Shown: positions 31,317 to 40,642 of the stretch, piece by piece
Layout: the number at the start of each line of letters is the position of its first letter
Numbering within the stretch: position 1 is the stretch's first letter
From: Pseudomonas donghuensis
GTDB taxonomy: Bacteria; Pseudomonadota; Gammaproteobacteria; Pseudomonadales; Pseudomonadaceae
NCBI RefSeq assembly: GCF_000259195.1
Contig: NZ_JH650761.1
Span: forward strand, 141,896-205,895
Length of the DNA: 64,000 nucleotides
Direction: 5' to 3'
Translations under genes and position numbers: made by a program
Notes under the pieces: model-generated
Told to the model about the DNA's origin: nothing
Databases searched by the model: none
Seen by the model: only the letters and a program-made list of their open reading frames with translations

Positions 31317-32463
31317 AAGGCCTCCTTGCCGGTTGGGCAGTCTTCAATGGAATCCGGTGCAGGCCGGCCAGCGCGGGCATCAGCGTGGCGACCAGGCTCA
31401 TCAGCATCAGCGCGAAGTACAGCGCCGGGCTGATCAACTGTTGTTGCAGCAGCAGGTTGAGAAAGACGATCTCGCTCAAGCCGCGAATATTGAGCAGCAG
31501 GCTTTCCCGCCATTTGCTCGCGCCGGCGAACGACGGCGTCGCCCAGCACAGGCCCAGCCAGTTGCCGAGCAGCTTGCTGACGATCGGCAACAGCAGCAGG
31601 GCACTCAACTGGATGGCATCGAAGCCCAGTAGCACGTTGTGGACATCGATCTGGATGATGCCGAAGGTCAGGATCAGCGGGATTGCAATGCCGTTCTGCA
31701 GGCGTTTTATCCACAGGTCCGATAACGGCATGCGCAGCGGCAACTTGAGCCAGGCCAGGCAGCACAGGTAGCCGATGCCGAAGATCAGCGCGTTGAGCCG
31801 GTAGTGTTCGGCGACGAACAGCAGGCCGAAAAAGCCCAGGCTGTAGACCCAGGGCCGACGCACACCGAGGGCGTACAGCGGCAACGGCAGGCAGGCCGCG
31901 AGCAGCGGCAGTAACAGGCTCACGGGTTCGAGGCTGCCCTTGCCGAGGCCGAACAGCAGCCAGCAGGTCAGGTCGATGAGGATCGCCGACTGCATCAGCC
32001 GGCGGGTTGCGGCGGGTGGGTAGTCGATGTTGCGCAGGTACAGGTAGAGCACCGGGATGGCGGTGATGGCGAAAACCAGGCCGAGGGCCAGGGTGGTCAG
32101 CCAGGGCTGCTCGGGCAGCAACAACGCGCCACAGGCCAGGCCACAGGCAAAGGGCACGAGGAAGCTCGGCAGGGCGATCTTCAGGCTCTGGCGGTCGACG
32201 TTCAGCTCCACGACGTCAGCAAGAATATGCCCCAGCAGCAGTGCAAAACTCAGGCCATACAGGGTTTTCAGCCAGGCCGGTGCCACCAGCGCGGCGCCGC
32301 TGAGCTGCAAGTGGGGCTCGACCCAGAACAACATCAGCAGTGGCAGGCCGAGGGTTGCCAGCAGCAACTGGCTGACAATCGGGATCAGCCCCAGGCGCCG
32401 GCCGAGCTCACTGACGATCCAGAACAACACCAGGGCCAGGGCCCAGAGCAACGCGATACTCAT
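31303..32463 (-). CDS. Cation/proton antiporter-like membrane protein in the APE operon
   Basis: 386 residues, almost entirely hydrophobic, with about 11-12 predicted TM helices. Features that recall the CPA2 (KefB/NhaA-like) fold are SELGRRLGLIPIVSQLLLATLG at the start, a LFAITAIPVLYLYLR-like re-entrant segment (VFAITAIPVLYLYLRN), and NIRGLSEIVFLNLLLQQ near the end. There is no RCK or TrkA domain. It is tightly coupled to the MMPL gene (ATGA overlap) and the halogenase-like gene. I know of no fixed role for such a protein in APE synthesis; it could supply ion or pH coupling for export. Confidence 0.7.
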   Translation of the reverse strand: MSIALLWALALVLFWIVSELGRRLGLIPIVSQLLLATLGLPLLMLFWVEPHLQLSGAALVAPAWLKTLYGLSFALLLGHILADVVELNVDRQSLKIALPSFLVPFACGLACGALLLPEQPWLTTLALGLVFAITAIPVLYLYLRNIDYPPAATRRLMQSAILIDLTCWLLFGLGKGSLEPVSLLLPLLAACLPLPLYALGVRRPWVYSLGFFGLLFVAEHYRLNALIFGIGYLCCLAWLKLPLRMPLSDLWIKRLQNGIAIPLILTFGIIQIDVHNVLLGFDAIQLSALLLLPIVSKLLGNWLGLCWATPSFAGASKWRESLLLNIRGLSEIVFLNLLLQQQLISPALYFALMLMSLVATLMPALAGLHRIPLKTAQPARRPYAEP

Positions 32464-34772
32464 GCCGCCTGTTCCTTGTGCCCGGTGGCCGCCCAGGGTG
32501 CGAGGACAAAACTGAAGGCCAGGCCCAGGCTGACCGCCAGGCCGAAATTGCTCACCGCCGGAGTGCTCGACACCGCCAGCAGGCCGAACGACAACCAGGT
32601 GGTGGTGGCTGCGAGCAGGGTGCCGAGCAGGCTGACGGCGGCGCCGCCGATCTGCTCGTGCATGAGGATCGCGTAGTCGACGCTGATGGCGGTCACCAGC
32701 AGCAGGCCGAACAGGCTGAACAGGGTCAGCGGCTGGCCCAGCCAGCCCAGGCAAGCCAGGCTGCACAGCGCGGCGAGCAACGGCAGGGCGACGATGCGCA
32801 GGGCGCCGCCGAGGCCAAACGGCAGGATCAGCAGCACCACGATCAGCGCGCAGGACAACAGCTTGAGCTCGGCGGCGCTGACCTGGGTGGCGGCGAACAC
32901 CCGGTTGAGGTCACCGAGGCGGTCCACCAGTTGCACGCCGTCGAGATCGTCGGCCTGCAGGCGCAGCAAGGCCGGATCGTTCAAGCCTTGCAGGCTGACG
33001 ATGGCGGCGACGCCCTGGCCGTCCGCACCCAGCCACAAGGTGCGCCAGGGTTCGCCCAGCGGGCCGCTGAGGGCGTGATCGATGTCGAGGGTAGGCAGTG
33101 CCTGGACTTTCGCCAGTTCAGCCTGTAACGCGCTTTGCGGCACGCCCAGGGCCAGCAGCGGTTGTAGCGGCAGGCTGCCCAGCGCGTCGCGTGCCTGTTG
33201 CTGCTCGGTTGGGCTGGCGACCAGTTGGCTGAGGGCCATGTAGCCCTTGAGCTTGTCGGTTTCGACCAGCTCGTCCAGGCGTGTGCCGAGGCTTTGCAGG
33301 CGTGCCAGCAGTTGGCTCTGGTCGGCGCCGCGCACCAGGTAGAACTGGCTGGTGGGTTGGTAGCCGGTAATGCGCGCCACGGCCTGGGCTTCTTCGAGCA
33401 ATTGCGGCGGGCTGCCGACCCACTGGCGGATATCGTTGCGGCTGTCCAGCTGCCACAGGCCCGCAGCGCAGAACAGCATCAGCAGGCCGAGCAGGATGGC
33501 GCTTGGCACCTTGTTCAGCAGTTTCTGACGCATGTCCACCAGCCACTGGGTAATGCCCAACGGCCATTGCGCAGGCTGCAGCTCGATACCTTTGAGCAGT
33601 GCCGGCAGCAGGCACACGGCGCTGAGGTAGGCGCCGAGCAGGCCGGCGGCGGAAAACACGGCAATCTGGGTCAGTGCCGGGAACGGCGTGAAGGCCAGTG
33701 CCAGGTAGCCGATGCAACTGGTGGCCAGGCTCAGGCTCAGGCCCGGCAAGGTCAGCCGCAAAGCCGGCCAGGCTCGCCAGGGGCGCAGGCTCCAGCTTTT
33801 CGACAGGTAGTGCAGCGGGTAGTCGACGGCCACGCCGATCAGGCTCGAGCCGAGCACCAGGGTCATCACGTGCATCTGACCGAACAGCGCCACGCAGGCC
33901 ACCGCACCAAACAGCATGCCGACCAGCACCGGAACGAAGGCCAGCAGTACCCGCAGGCGGCGGAACGCCAGCAGCAACAGCAGCAGGATGCCGACCGTGG
34001 CGCCGCCGCCGACCCAGGTGATCTCCTGGCTGGCCTGGCGCTGGCCGTTGGCCGCATACAGCAAGCCACTGGCGGCCAGCAGGCGGGCGCCGTGCTGCCC
34101 GGCTTCAACCCGGCTGCTGGCGAGCAGGTCGGCGACTTGCAGGGGCAGTTGCATATCGAACGCATTGCCCAGGGTGCGGGCACGCAGCAGCACCCAGTGC
34201 TGCCCGTCCGCTTCAGCCACCAGCGCGCCGCTGGCGGTGTCCAGTTGCACCGCGGCAGGACGTGGCTGGCTGTTCTGGATGCGTCCGGTCAGGCCCAGCC
34301 AGTCATCCTGGCTCGGCACCAGGCTAAAGCCGGCAAAGGGGTCGTAGAGGTTTTGTACGCGTTGCTCGATAAAGCCTTGCGGGTTGTCGATCAGGCTGTT
34401 GCGGTCGGCGCGCGAGAGCATCGCCAGGCGCCCTTGCAGCAGCTGCTCGCGCAACGCCTGCAGGTCGGTCTGCAGGCTCCACTGAACCTTCTCGAACACG
34501 CCGCTGGCCTGCCATTGCTCAGCCAGGCGCTGGGCCAGGGCGATGGCCTGCTCACGCTGGGGATGGCCGACCAGCACCAGCATTTCGCGGTTCAGCGGCT
34601 CCTGCATGCGCTGCTCGGCGCGCTGCACCAGCGGGTCCTGGGTGGCGCCGGGCACCAGCGTCATCAGGTCTGCAGACAAAGGCGCAGCGCGGTGCCACTG
34701 CCACCCCGCGAGGGCCAGCACGGCGATCAACAACAGTAAAAACAGTCGTGGCAACAGGCGCTCACTCGGCAA
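32460..34772 (-). CDS. MMPL/RND-type exporter of the APE operon
   Basis: A 770-residue transporter with two repeats, each of one TM plus a large periplasmic domain plus a block of five TMs. The blocks are marked by GVAVDYPLHYL and ISVDYAILMHEQI, the proton-relay-type Asp-Tyr pairs of the MMPL family. It likely extracts the lipid-linked polyene from the inner membrane and hands it to the LolA-like carrier. The start is a TTG at 34772 that overlaps the upstream gene by 11 bases; no ATG is available near the first TM. Confidence 0.82.
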   Translation of the reverse strand: MPSERLLPRLFLLLLIAVLALAGWQWHRAAPLSADLMTLVPGATQDPLVQRAEQRMQEPLNREMLVLVGHPQREQAIALAQRLAEQWQASGVFEKVQWSLQTDLQALREQLLQGRLAMLSRADRNSLIDNPQGFIEQRVQNLYDPFAGFSLVPSQDDWLGLTGRIQNSQPRPAAVQLDTASGALVAEADGQHWVLLRARTLGNAFDMQLPLQVADLLASSRVEAGQHGARLLAASGLLYAANGQRQASQEITWVGGGATVGILLLLLLAFRRLRVLLAFVPVLVGMLFGAVACVALFGQMHVMTLVLGSSLIGVAVDYPLHYLSKSWSLRPWRAWPALRLTLPGLSLSLATSCIGYLALAFTPFPALTQIAVFSAAGLLGAYLSAVCLLPALLKGIELQPAQWPLGITQWLVDMRQKLLNKVPSAILLGLLMLFCAAGLWQLDSRNDIRQWVGSPPQLLEEAQAVARITGYQPTSQFYLVRGADQSQLLARLQSLGTRLDELVETDKLKGYMALSQLVASPTEQQQARDALGSLPLQPLLALGVPQSALQAELAKVQALPTLDIDHALSGPLGEPWRTLWLGADGQGVAAIVSLQGLNDPALLRLQADDLDGVQLVDRLGDLNRVFAATQVSAAELKLLSCALIVVLLILPFGLGGALRIVALPLLAALCSLACLGWLGQPLTLFSLFGLLLVTAISVDYAILMHEQIGGAAVSLLGTLLAATTTWLSFGLLAVSSTPAVSNFGLAVSLGLAFSFVLAPWAATGHKEQAA

Positions 34773-35361
34773 AATCGCGGCGCTCCGTGTCGGTCAGGCT
34801 GGCGCTGCTGCTCGCTGGCATGCGCAGTACCGTGCTATCGCCCTGGGTTTCCAGCAACTGGATGCGTTCGACATAGCGCCCGCCATCGATATCGATCTGG
34901 CTGAACACCTGCTTGAGCAGTAGCGAACGCGGGGTCAGGCGCAGCTGCCAGTGCCCGGCGTCGCCTTTCAGGCTCAACTCGAAGTCACGCTGCAGGCCGC
35001 TGCTGTCGCCTTGCAGCACGGCAAAGAACAGGCGGTTCTGCTCGGCGCCGGCGCTCTTGCCCGGCAGCATCTGCCAGCCGGACGGGTCGCGGCGGGCGAT
35101 GCCCTGGGCGTTGAGGCGGTAGTCCTGCTTGAGCGGCGTTTGCAGCAGCCAGAGCAGGCCATGATCACGGGCCAGAACGAACTGGCCTTTGCTGACCAGC
35201 GGCTGCGGCAGGGCGCGCAGGTGTTTTTCCTGGATGAACGGACCCTTGATGACCGCAGGTTCGCCCAGTTGCTTGCTCAGCTCATCGAGGCCAAAGGCTT
35301 GGGCCAGCGTGCAACTGGCAAGCAGGCCGATGCACAGCAGGCTACGCAATAGCGTTTTCAT
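34762..35361 (-). CDS. LolA-like periplasmic carrier protein of the APE operon
   Basis: 199 residues with a signal peptide of about 25 residues (ending AQA), then a LolA-like fold: GPFIQEKHLRALPQPLVSKGQF matches the FxQxk...L..P..s.G.f pattern of the family. The ATG at 35361 overlaps the thioesterase stop by four bases. It probably ferries the APE lipid across the periplasm from the MMPL exporter to the outer membrane. Its gene ends inside the MMPL start. Confidence 0.82.
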   Translation of the reverse strand: MKTLLRSLLCIGLLASCTLAQAFGLDELSKQLGEPAVIKGPFIQEKHLRALPQPLVSKGQFVLARDHGLLWLLQTPLKQDYRLNAQGIARRDPSGWQMLPGKSAGAEQNRLFFAVLQGDSSGLQRDFELSLKGDAGHWQLRLTPRSLLLKQVFSQIDIDGGRYVERIQLLETQGDSTVLRMPASSSASLTDTERRDFAE

Positions 35362-35783
35362 TTGAGCACCTGGTTCACTGCGTCGAGCATCACCTGTGGC
35401 GACGCCAGTTGCATCTCGCCGCTGGCGATGTCGACGGCGACCTGCACGGAACTGGCGCGGGTCATGCGTTCGCCGGTGGCGGCATCGCTGATCAGGTAGT
35501 TGATCTTCAGCCGGTTCTCCCACTCCACCAGGCTGGCGCGCACGTTCAGGCGCTGGCCGAAGGTGGCGCCGCGCACATAGCGCAACTGCAGGTCGATCAC
35601 CGGCCAGGCAAAGCCCGAGGCCTGCATCTGCAGGTAGTTGTGTTCGAGGCGGTCGAGCAACGCGCAGCGCGCTACTTCGAGGTATTTGACGTAATGGCCG
35701 TGCCAGACCACCAGCATGCTGTCGACATCGAAGAATGGCACCAGCACTTCGGTATCAACGTGCAGCACTCCCTGACTACGCAT
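35358..35783 (-). CDS. Hotdog acyl-CoA/ACP thioesterase (4HBT family)
   Basis: 141 residues in a single hotdog domain. VPFFDVDSMLVVWHGHYVKYLEVAR matches the FxDxDxxGHVNNxxYxxYxE-type signature of 4-hydroxybenzoyl-CoA-like thioesterases, with the catalytic Asp in DVDSM. It may release the finished polyene acid or edit stalled chains. GGAGG lies upstream of the ATG at 35783, inside the end of the ammonia-lyase gene. Confidence 0.82.
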   Translation of the reverse strand: MRSQGVLHVDTEVLVPFFDVDSMLVVWHGHYVKYLEVARCALLDRLEHNYLQMQASGFAWPVIDLQLRYVRGATFGQRLNVRASLVEWENRLKINYLISDAATGERMTRASSVQVAVDIASGEMQLASPQVMLDAVNQVLK

Positions 35784-37320
35784 GCAGCCTCCAGTGTTGT
35801 TCGGCAATACGGCTCAGGCACCGGCGCAGATCGCTTTCCAGCGCGCGGTCTTCGATCACCGGGGCGAAATCTTCGAGCAACGCTGCATGCATCTCGGCCA
35901 GGGCCGGCGGCAGGTCGCGGGCGTCGGCTTCGCGGCTGCGCAGCCAGACGCCCTGGTTGGCGGCCAGCAGGGTGGCGGCGGCGACCTGTTCGGTCAGCTC
36001 CAGCACCCGCAGGGCATCGCGGGCGGCGATGGTGCCCATGCTCACCTTGTCCTGGTTGTGGCATTCGGTGGAGCGCGAGAACACGCTGGCCGGCATGGTG
36101 TTTTTCAGGGCTTCGGCGGTCCAGGCGCTGGCGCCGATCTGCACGGCCTTGAAGCCGTGGTTGAGCATCGCCCGCTCGGCGCTGGCGCCCGACAGGTTGC
36201 TCGCCAGGCCGTGGTTGTAGCGCACGTCGACCAGCAGGGCGAGCTGGCGGTCGAGCAGGTCGGCAACGTTGGCCACCAGGTTCTTCAGGCTGTCCATGGC
36301 GAAGGCGATATGGCCGCCATAAAAGTGCCCGCCGTGCAGCACGCGTTCGGCTTCGGCGTCGATGATCGGGTTGTCGTTGGCGCTGTTCAGTTCGGTCTCG
36401 ATAAAGCCACGCAGCCAGCCCAGGCTGTCGGCCAGCACGCCCAGCACATGCGGAGCGCAGCGCAGCGAGTAGCGGTCCTGCAGGCGGTGCAGCGGCGCAG
36501 TCGGCGCGTCGATGGCCAGGTCCTGGCGCAACCAGGCGGCCACCTGCATCTGCCCCGGGTGCGGCTTGGCGGCGAACAGGCGCTCGTCGAAGTGCTCCGG
36601 GTTGCCTTGCAGGGCAACCACGTTCAGCGCGGTGATGCGCGTGGCGAGTTTGAGCAGGTAATCGGCACGGGCGAACGCCAGGCAGGCCAGGCCGGTCATT
36701 ACCGCAGTGCCGTTCATCAGCGCCAGGGCTTCCTTGGGCCGCAGCACCAGCGGCTGCCAGCCCAGCTCACGGTGTACGTCAGCGGCGCTGCGGCGCTCGC
36801 CGCGGTACATGACTTCGCGCTCGCCGGACAGGGTTGCGGCAACGTAGGACAGCGGCGTCAGGTCGCCGCTGGCACCCACCGAACCTTCCTGGGGAATCAA
36901 CGGCAGGATGTCATGGGCGAGAAACGCCTGCAGGCGCTCCAGCAACTCGATGCGCACGCCAGAGACGCCGTGGCACAGCGACTGCAAGCGGGCGGCTAGC
37001 ACCGCGCGGGTGGCCGGCGCATCCAGCAACTGGCCCAGGCCGCAGCCATGGAAAGTGTACAGGTGCTTGGGCAGGGCCTCGACATGCTCCAGCGGCACTG
37101 CCACCACGCACGAGTCGCCGTAGCCGGTGGTCACCCCGTAGATCACCCCTTCCTTGTCCAGCAGCGAGTCGAGGAACTGCGCGCCACGGGCAATCCGCGC
37201 GCGGTATTCGCTGTCGTCCTGCAGGCGGGTTTCGGCCTGGCGGTGGGCCAGGGCGAGGACGTCTTCGATTGCCAACGGCAGCGCGCCGAAGGTCACGGGC
37301 TTATGCGGATGCATCGTCAT
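35776..37320 (-). CDS. MIO-type aromatic amino acid ammonia-lyase (HAL/TAL/PAL family)
   Basis: 514 residues of the histidine/tyrosine ammonia-lyase superfamily. The prosthetic MIO group forms from Ala150-Ser151-Gly152 in GSVGASGDLTPL. The catalytic Tyr lies in YGVTTGYGDS (61-70), and later motifs include LMNGTAVMTG, NSANDNP and FSRSTECHNQDKVSMGT. At the selectivity loop the residues are FHGCG (90-94), unlike the SH pair of histidase, which suggests an aromatic rather than histidine substrate. It would provide cinnamate or coumarate as the aryl starter for the ligase downstream. It overlaps its neighbours by 20 and 8 bases. The exact substrate is not decided. Confidence 0.83.
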   Translation of the reverse strand: MTMHPHKPVTFGALPLAIEDVLALAHRQAETRLQDDSEYRARIARGAQFLDSLLDKEGVIYGVTTGYGDSCVVAVPLEHVEALPKHLYTFHGCGLGQLLDAPATRAVLAARLQSLCHGVSGVRIELLERLQAFLAHDILPLIPQEGSVGASGDLTPLSYVAATLSGEREVMYRGERRSAADVHRELGWQPLVLRPKEALALMNGTAVMTGLACLAFARADYLLKLATRITALNVVALQGNPEHFDERLFAAKPHPGQMQVAAWLRQDLAIDAPTAPLHRLQDRYSLRCAPHVLGVLADSLGWLRGFIETELNSANDNPIIDAEAERVLHGGHFYGGHIAFAMDSLKNLVANVADLLDRQLALLVDVRYNHGLASNLSGASAERAMLNHGFKAVQIGASAWTAEALKNTMPASVFSRSTECHNQDKVSMGTIAARDALRVLELTEQVAAATLLAANQGVWLRSREADARDLPPALAEMHAALLEDFAPVIEDRALESDLRRCLSRIAEQHWRLHA

Positions 37321-38239
37321 CGGTCTTCCAGAAAGGGTAGAAATTGAACCATTGCTGCGGCGCTTGCAGGCAATAGTGGCCCAGGCGTTCGGCGTAGCGC
37401 CCGGCCCAGTCGGCGATCACCTGATCGCGCTGGCCGCGGCGCCACTCGATGGCCTGGGCGAAGGGTTCGAGGATCACCTGGTAGCGGCCTTGCTGCTTGA
37501 GGCAGAAGAACAGGTTGAGCCGGCACTTGAGCAGCCCGGCCAGCAGCCACGGGCCCTGCGGGAAGGCGGCGCGGTGGCCGAGGAAATCCACTTCGACCGT
37601 GCGCGCACCATGCAGCGGCACGCGGTCGCCGGCAATCGCCAGCCATTCACCGCGGTCCAGGCGCTGGCTCAGTTGCAGCATGATCGCCGGGTCCAGCTCG
37701 CTGACCTGGATCAGCCGCAGGTTGCTCGCCCCCGATTCACCCAGCAGGCGATTGAAGCGCTCGGCGTGCTTGGTATGCACCAGCACGTTCATGGTCACTT
37801 GCTCGCCAAGCTCGGCCAGGGCGCGGCAGACTTCAAGGTTGCCCAGGTGCGCACCCACCAGCAGCTGCCCGCGCTCGGCGCGTAGCTGGGTGTGCAGTTT
37901 ACCCGGGTCGACGATCTCGATCTGCTCCAGGCGCAGCTTGCCGTTCCACACATCGAGCTTGTCCAGCAGGGCATCGGCGAAGGCCATGAACTGGCCGAAC
38001 ACCCGACGGTGGCTGGGGCGCAGACGGGGTTGCCCGCTCCAGTCGGCCAGGCGCCGCTGGTATTGCCAGATGCTCTGCCGGGCGCGGCGACCGAACAGGA
38101 AGAAGTACAGGACGATGGCATACAGCACCGGGCTGAGCAGGCGCCGGCCGAGCAGCTTGATGCCCAAGGCGGTCAGTTTCATCAGCCAGAAGCTGCCGCG
38201 CTCCTGGTGTGCGGCCCAGTGTTGTTCGCGACTGCTCAT
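37301..38239 (-). CDS. LpxL/HtrB-like lysophospholipid acyltransferase of the APE operon
   Basis: 312 residues with an N-terminal membrane segment (LYAIVLYFFLFG) and the lipid A acyltransferase fold: LLVGAHLGNLEVCRAL carries the catalytic His in a HxxNxE arrangement, and AIAGDRVPLHGARTVEVDFLG and FPQGPWLLAGLLKC follow. In other APE clusters this domain is fused to the glycosyltransferase; here the genes are separate but overlap as ATGA at 38236-38239. It may attach the polyene or a fatty acid to the lipid anchor. Confidence 0.83.
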   Translation of the reverse strand: MSSREQHWAAHQERGSFWLMKLTALGIKLLGRRLLSPVLYAIVLYFFLFGRRARQSIWQYQRRLADWSGQPRLRPSHRRVFGQFMAFADALLDKLDVWNGKLRLEQIEIVDPGKLHTQLRAERGQLLVGAHLGNLEVCRALAELGEQVTMNVLVHTKHAERFNRLLGESGASNLRLIQVSELDPAIMLQLSQRLDRGEWLAIAGDRVPLHGARTVEVDFLGHRAAFPQGPWLLAGLLKCRLNLFFCLKQQGRYQVILEPFAQAIEWRRGQRDQVIADWAGRYAERLGHYCLQAPQQWFNFYPFWKTDDDASA

Positions 38240-38970
38240 GCCTGCCACCGCCGCCAGAGGATTGCCGGGGCGCGCAGCAACATGCCGAAGAACAGCTTGG
38301 TGTGCATCTTCGAGATCAGCGCGTTGTCGTGGAACAGGCGAAAGTGCGACAGGCCATCGGCCGGGTAATGCACTTTGGTCGGCAGCCAGCGCATCGGCTG
38401 GTTGCGCCAGGCCAGGCGGACGAGGATCTCCGGGTCGAAGTCCATGCGCTTGCCGAGGTTCACCGCGTCGATCAGCGCCAGGGTCGGTGGCAGCGGATAG
38501 ACCCGAAAACCGCACATCGAATCGGGAATCTGCAGCGACAGGCTGTTGATCCACACCCATACATGGGTCAGGTAGCGCGCATACAGACGGCCTTTGGGCA
38601 CGCTGGCGTCGTACTGTGGATAACCGCAGATCAGCGCCTGTGGATAAGCTTGCGATTGTTCAAGAAAGCGGCTGACATCGGCCAGGTCATGCTGGCCGTC
38701 GGCGTCCACCTGCAAAGCATGGCTGAAGCCCAGGCGCGCGGCTTCGCGCAGGCCGGCCATGACTGCGCCGCCCTTGCCCTGGTTGACCTGCAGTTGCACC
38801 AGGAACACCTGCTGGTGCTCGGCCAGCTGGCGCAGCACGGTGGCGCAGGCCGGGCTGCTGGCATCATCGACCAATACGCAGGGCAGGCCGGCGGCGAGTA
38901 GGTCGGCAACCACCGCGGGCACGGCCAGTTCGTGGTTGTACACCGGGATTACCGCACAGGGCTTATTCAC
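38236..38970 (-). CDS. Family 2 glycosyltransferase of the APE operon
   Basis: 244 residues of GT-A fold: CAVIPVYNHE at the start, VLVDDASS, NQGKGGAVMAGL and the metal-binding QVDADGQHD. I chose a GTG at 38970, which gives the family start [13 protein letters not shown], over the longer open frame. It overlaps the ligase by eight bases and the acyltransferase by four. It probably adds a sugar to the lipid or polyene head group. Confidence 0.85.
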   Translation of the reverse strand: MNKPCAVIPVYNHELAVPAVVADLLAAGLPCVLVDDASSPACATVLRQLAEHQQVFLVQLQVNQGKGGAVMAGLREAARLGFSHALQVDADGQHDLADVSRFLEQSQAYPQALICGYPQYDASVPKGRLYARYLTHVWVWINSLSLQIPDSMCGFRVYPLPPTLALIDAVNLGKRMDFDPEILVRLAWRNQPMRWLPTKVHYPADGLSHFRLFHDNALISKMHTKLFFGMLLRAPAILWRRWQA

Positions 38971-40642
38971 CGATGGCCTCCAGCACAATGCGGCCACTGG
39001 AGCAGGGCACCCCGGCGTTGCTGTAGGCGAAGTACAACTTGCCGCGCTCGGCATCGAAACGCAGGGTCAGCTGCAGCGGGTCGCCAGGGCGCACCAGTTG
39101 CTGGAATTTCAGCACTTCCATGCCGGCGAACTGGCGCGGCCGGTCGAGCAATTGTTGTCCCAGGGCCAGCGCCCAGTCGACCTGGACCACGCCTGGCAGC
39201 ACCGGGGTCTGCGGGAAGTGACCGTTGAAATAGGCCAGGTCCGCCGACACTGCCAGTTGTAGCTGCAGCTCGCCATCCACCTCGGCCTGGCTGAGCACTT
39301 CCGGGCCTTTCGGCCGGGGCGCCAGCAACAGGGCTTGGAGTTCGGCCTGGGGCAGTTTGCCCTGGGCGTTGAACGGCAATTGCCGCAGCAGGCGCCAGCG
39401 CCGGGGCAGGGCCAGGGCTTCGCAGTGCTGGCTGAGGTGCTGACGCAAGCCTTCGGTGAGCGCGCGGCGGCCCTGGTTGCGCAAGGCGTACAGGCCAACT
39501 GCGCTGAGCACCAGCAGGGCGCCGAGGCTGGCGCGGTTTTCCTGGATCACGCCCAGGCGCGCGTCCTCGACCCAGGCGTGCTCGATCAGGGCCTGCTCCA
39601 GCATCGGCAGGGAGATGCGTTTTTCTTCCAGTTTGACGATGCGGTCCAGGCGCCCGAGCAAACGAAAACGCCCATCAGCAGCAAACTCGACGGCATCGGC
39701 GCTTTGTTCGATATGACCGGGCGGCAGGTAAGGCGATTCAATGCGCAGTGCACCGTCCTGGTTCTGGCTCAGGCGCACCTCGGCAAATGGCTGCCACAGG
39801 CTGTCGCCTTGACGCCAGGCGATGCCGCCGGTTTCCGAGCTGCCAAGAATTTCCGTTGGCCATTGCTGCAGGCGCTGGTGCAAGGCCTGGGCGGCGCTGG
39901 CCGGCAGTTCGCCGCCGGAGGAAAACACCCGGCGCACCGGGCTCAACGCTGGCCAGTCGAGGTTGTCGCCCATGCGCTTGAGCAGCGCCGGGCTGGCCAC
40001 CCAGGCAAAGGCCGGGTGCTCGCGGCTGGCGCGCTGCAGGTCTTCCGGGAAGGGCAACTGGCGACGCACGAACGGGCGCCCGGCGCACAGCGGCCAGAGC
40101 ACGCGAAACAGCAAGCCATAGATATGCTGGGTGGCGACACTGCCGATGATGCAGGCAGCGCCCAGGTCCTTGCCCCACAGCTGTTCCAGGGCCTGCACCT
40201 CATTGGCCAGCTGGCGCAGGCTCTTGTCGATGCGCTTGGGTTCACCGCTGGAGCCGGAGGTGCACAGGCTCAACCGGCACTGGTCCAGATTCAGGTCGGC
40301 GGCGGCCAGCGGCGCTTCGAACAGGGCCTCCAGCGTGGTGTCTTGTGGCTGATCGCTCAGCCACAGCTCGACCTCGCCGAGCCAGCGCTGGCGGGTCTGG
40401 GCTTGCAGGTCGGCAGGCAGCAGCACCTGCACGCCGGCACGCCAGGCGCCGAGCAGGGCGACGGCCAGCTGTGCGGCGTCTTCCAGGTGCACGGCAATGC
40501 GCTTCACGCCACGCAGCTGGAGGCCGGCGGCCACTTGCAGGGCTTGCTGGCACAGGCTCGCGTGGTCCAGCGCCGGGGCGAAGCTCACCGTGCGCGGCGC
40601 ATCGGCCGGGTGCAGCAGTTGCTCAAGGGCAATCCATTTCAT
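38963..40642 (-). CDS. Fused acyl-AMP ligase and ApeI-type dehydratase
   Basis: 559 residues. Residues 1 to about 450 are an adenylate-forming ligase ([13 protein letters not shown] near 126-138, [26 protein letters not shown]) expected to activate the aryl acid and load an ACP. The C-terminal 100 residues are a hotdog dehydratase domain with [16 protein letters not shown] from 472, the FabZ-type catalytic His. In E. coli APE clusters these are two separate proteins. The ATG at 40642 overlaps the previous stop as ATGA, with GAGGAC upstream. Confidence 0.85.
   Translation of the reverse strand: MKWIALEQLLHPADAPRTVSFAPALDHASLCQQALQVAAGLQLRGVKRIAVHLEDAAQLAVALLGAWRAGVQVLLPADLQAQTRQRWLGEVELWLSDQPQDTTLEALFEAPLAAADLNLDQCRLSLCTSGSSGEPKRIDKSLRQLANEVQALEQLWGKDLGAACIIGSVATQHIYGLLFRVLWPLCAGRPFVRRQLPFPEDLQRASREHPAFAWVASPALLKRMGDNLDWPALSPVRRVFSSGGELPASAAQALHQRLQQWPTEILGSSETGGIAWRQGDSLWQPFAEVRLSQNQDGALRIESPYLPPGHIEQSADAVEFAADGRFRLLGRLDRIVKLEEKRISLPMLEQALIEHAWVEDARLGVIQENRASLGALLVLSAVGLYALRNQGRRALTEGLRQHLSQHCEALALPRRWRLLRQLPFNAQGKLPQAELQALLLAPRPKGPEVLSQAEVDGELQLQLAVSADLAYFNGHFPQTPVLPGVVQVDWALALGQQLLDRPRQFAGMEVLKFQQLVRPGDPLQLTLRFDAERGKLYFAYSNAGVPCSSGRIVLEAIGE

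Noticed and set aside
33198..34739. A 513-codon plus-strand frame over the MMPL gene
   Set aside because: It is low-complexity and Gln/Ala/Gly-rich, as expected for the reverse of a Leu-rich membrane protein.
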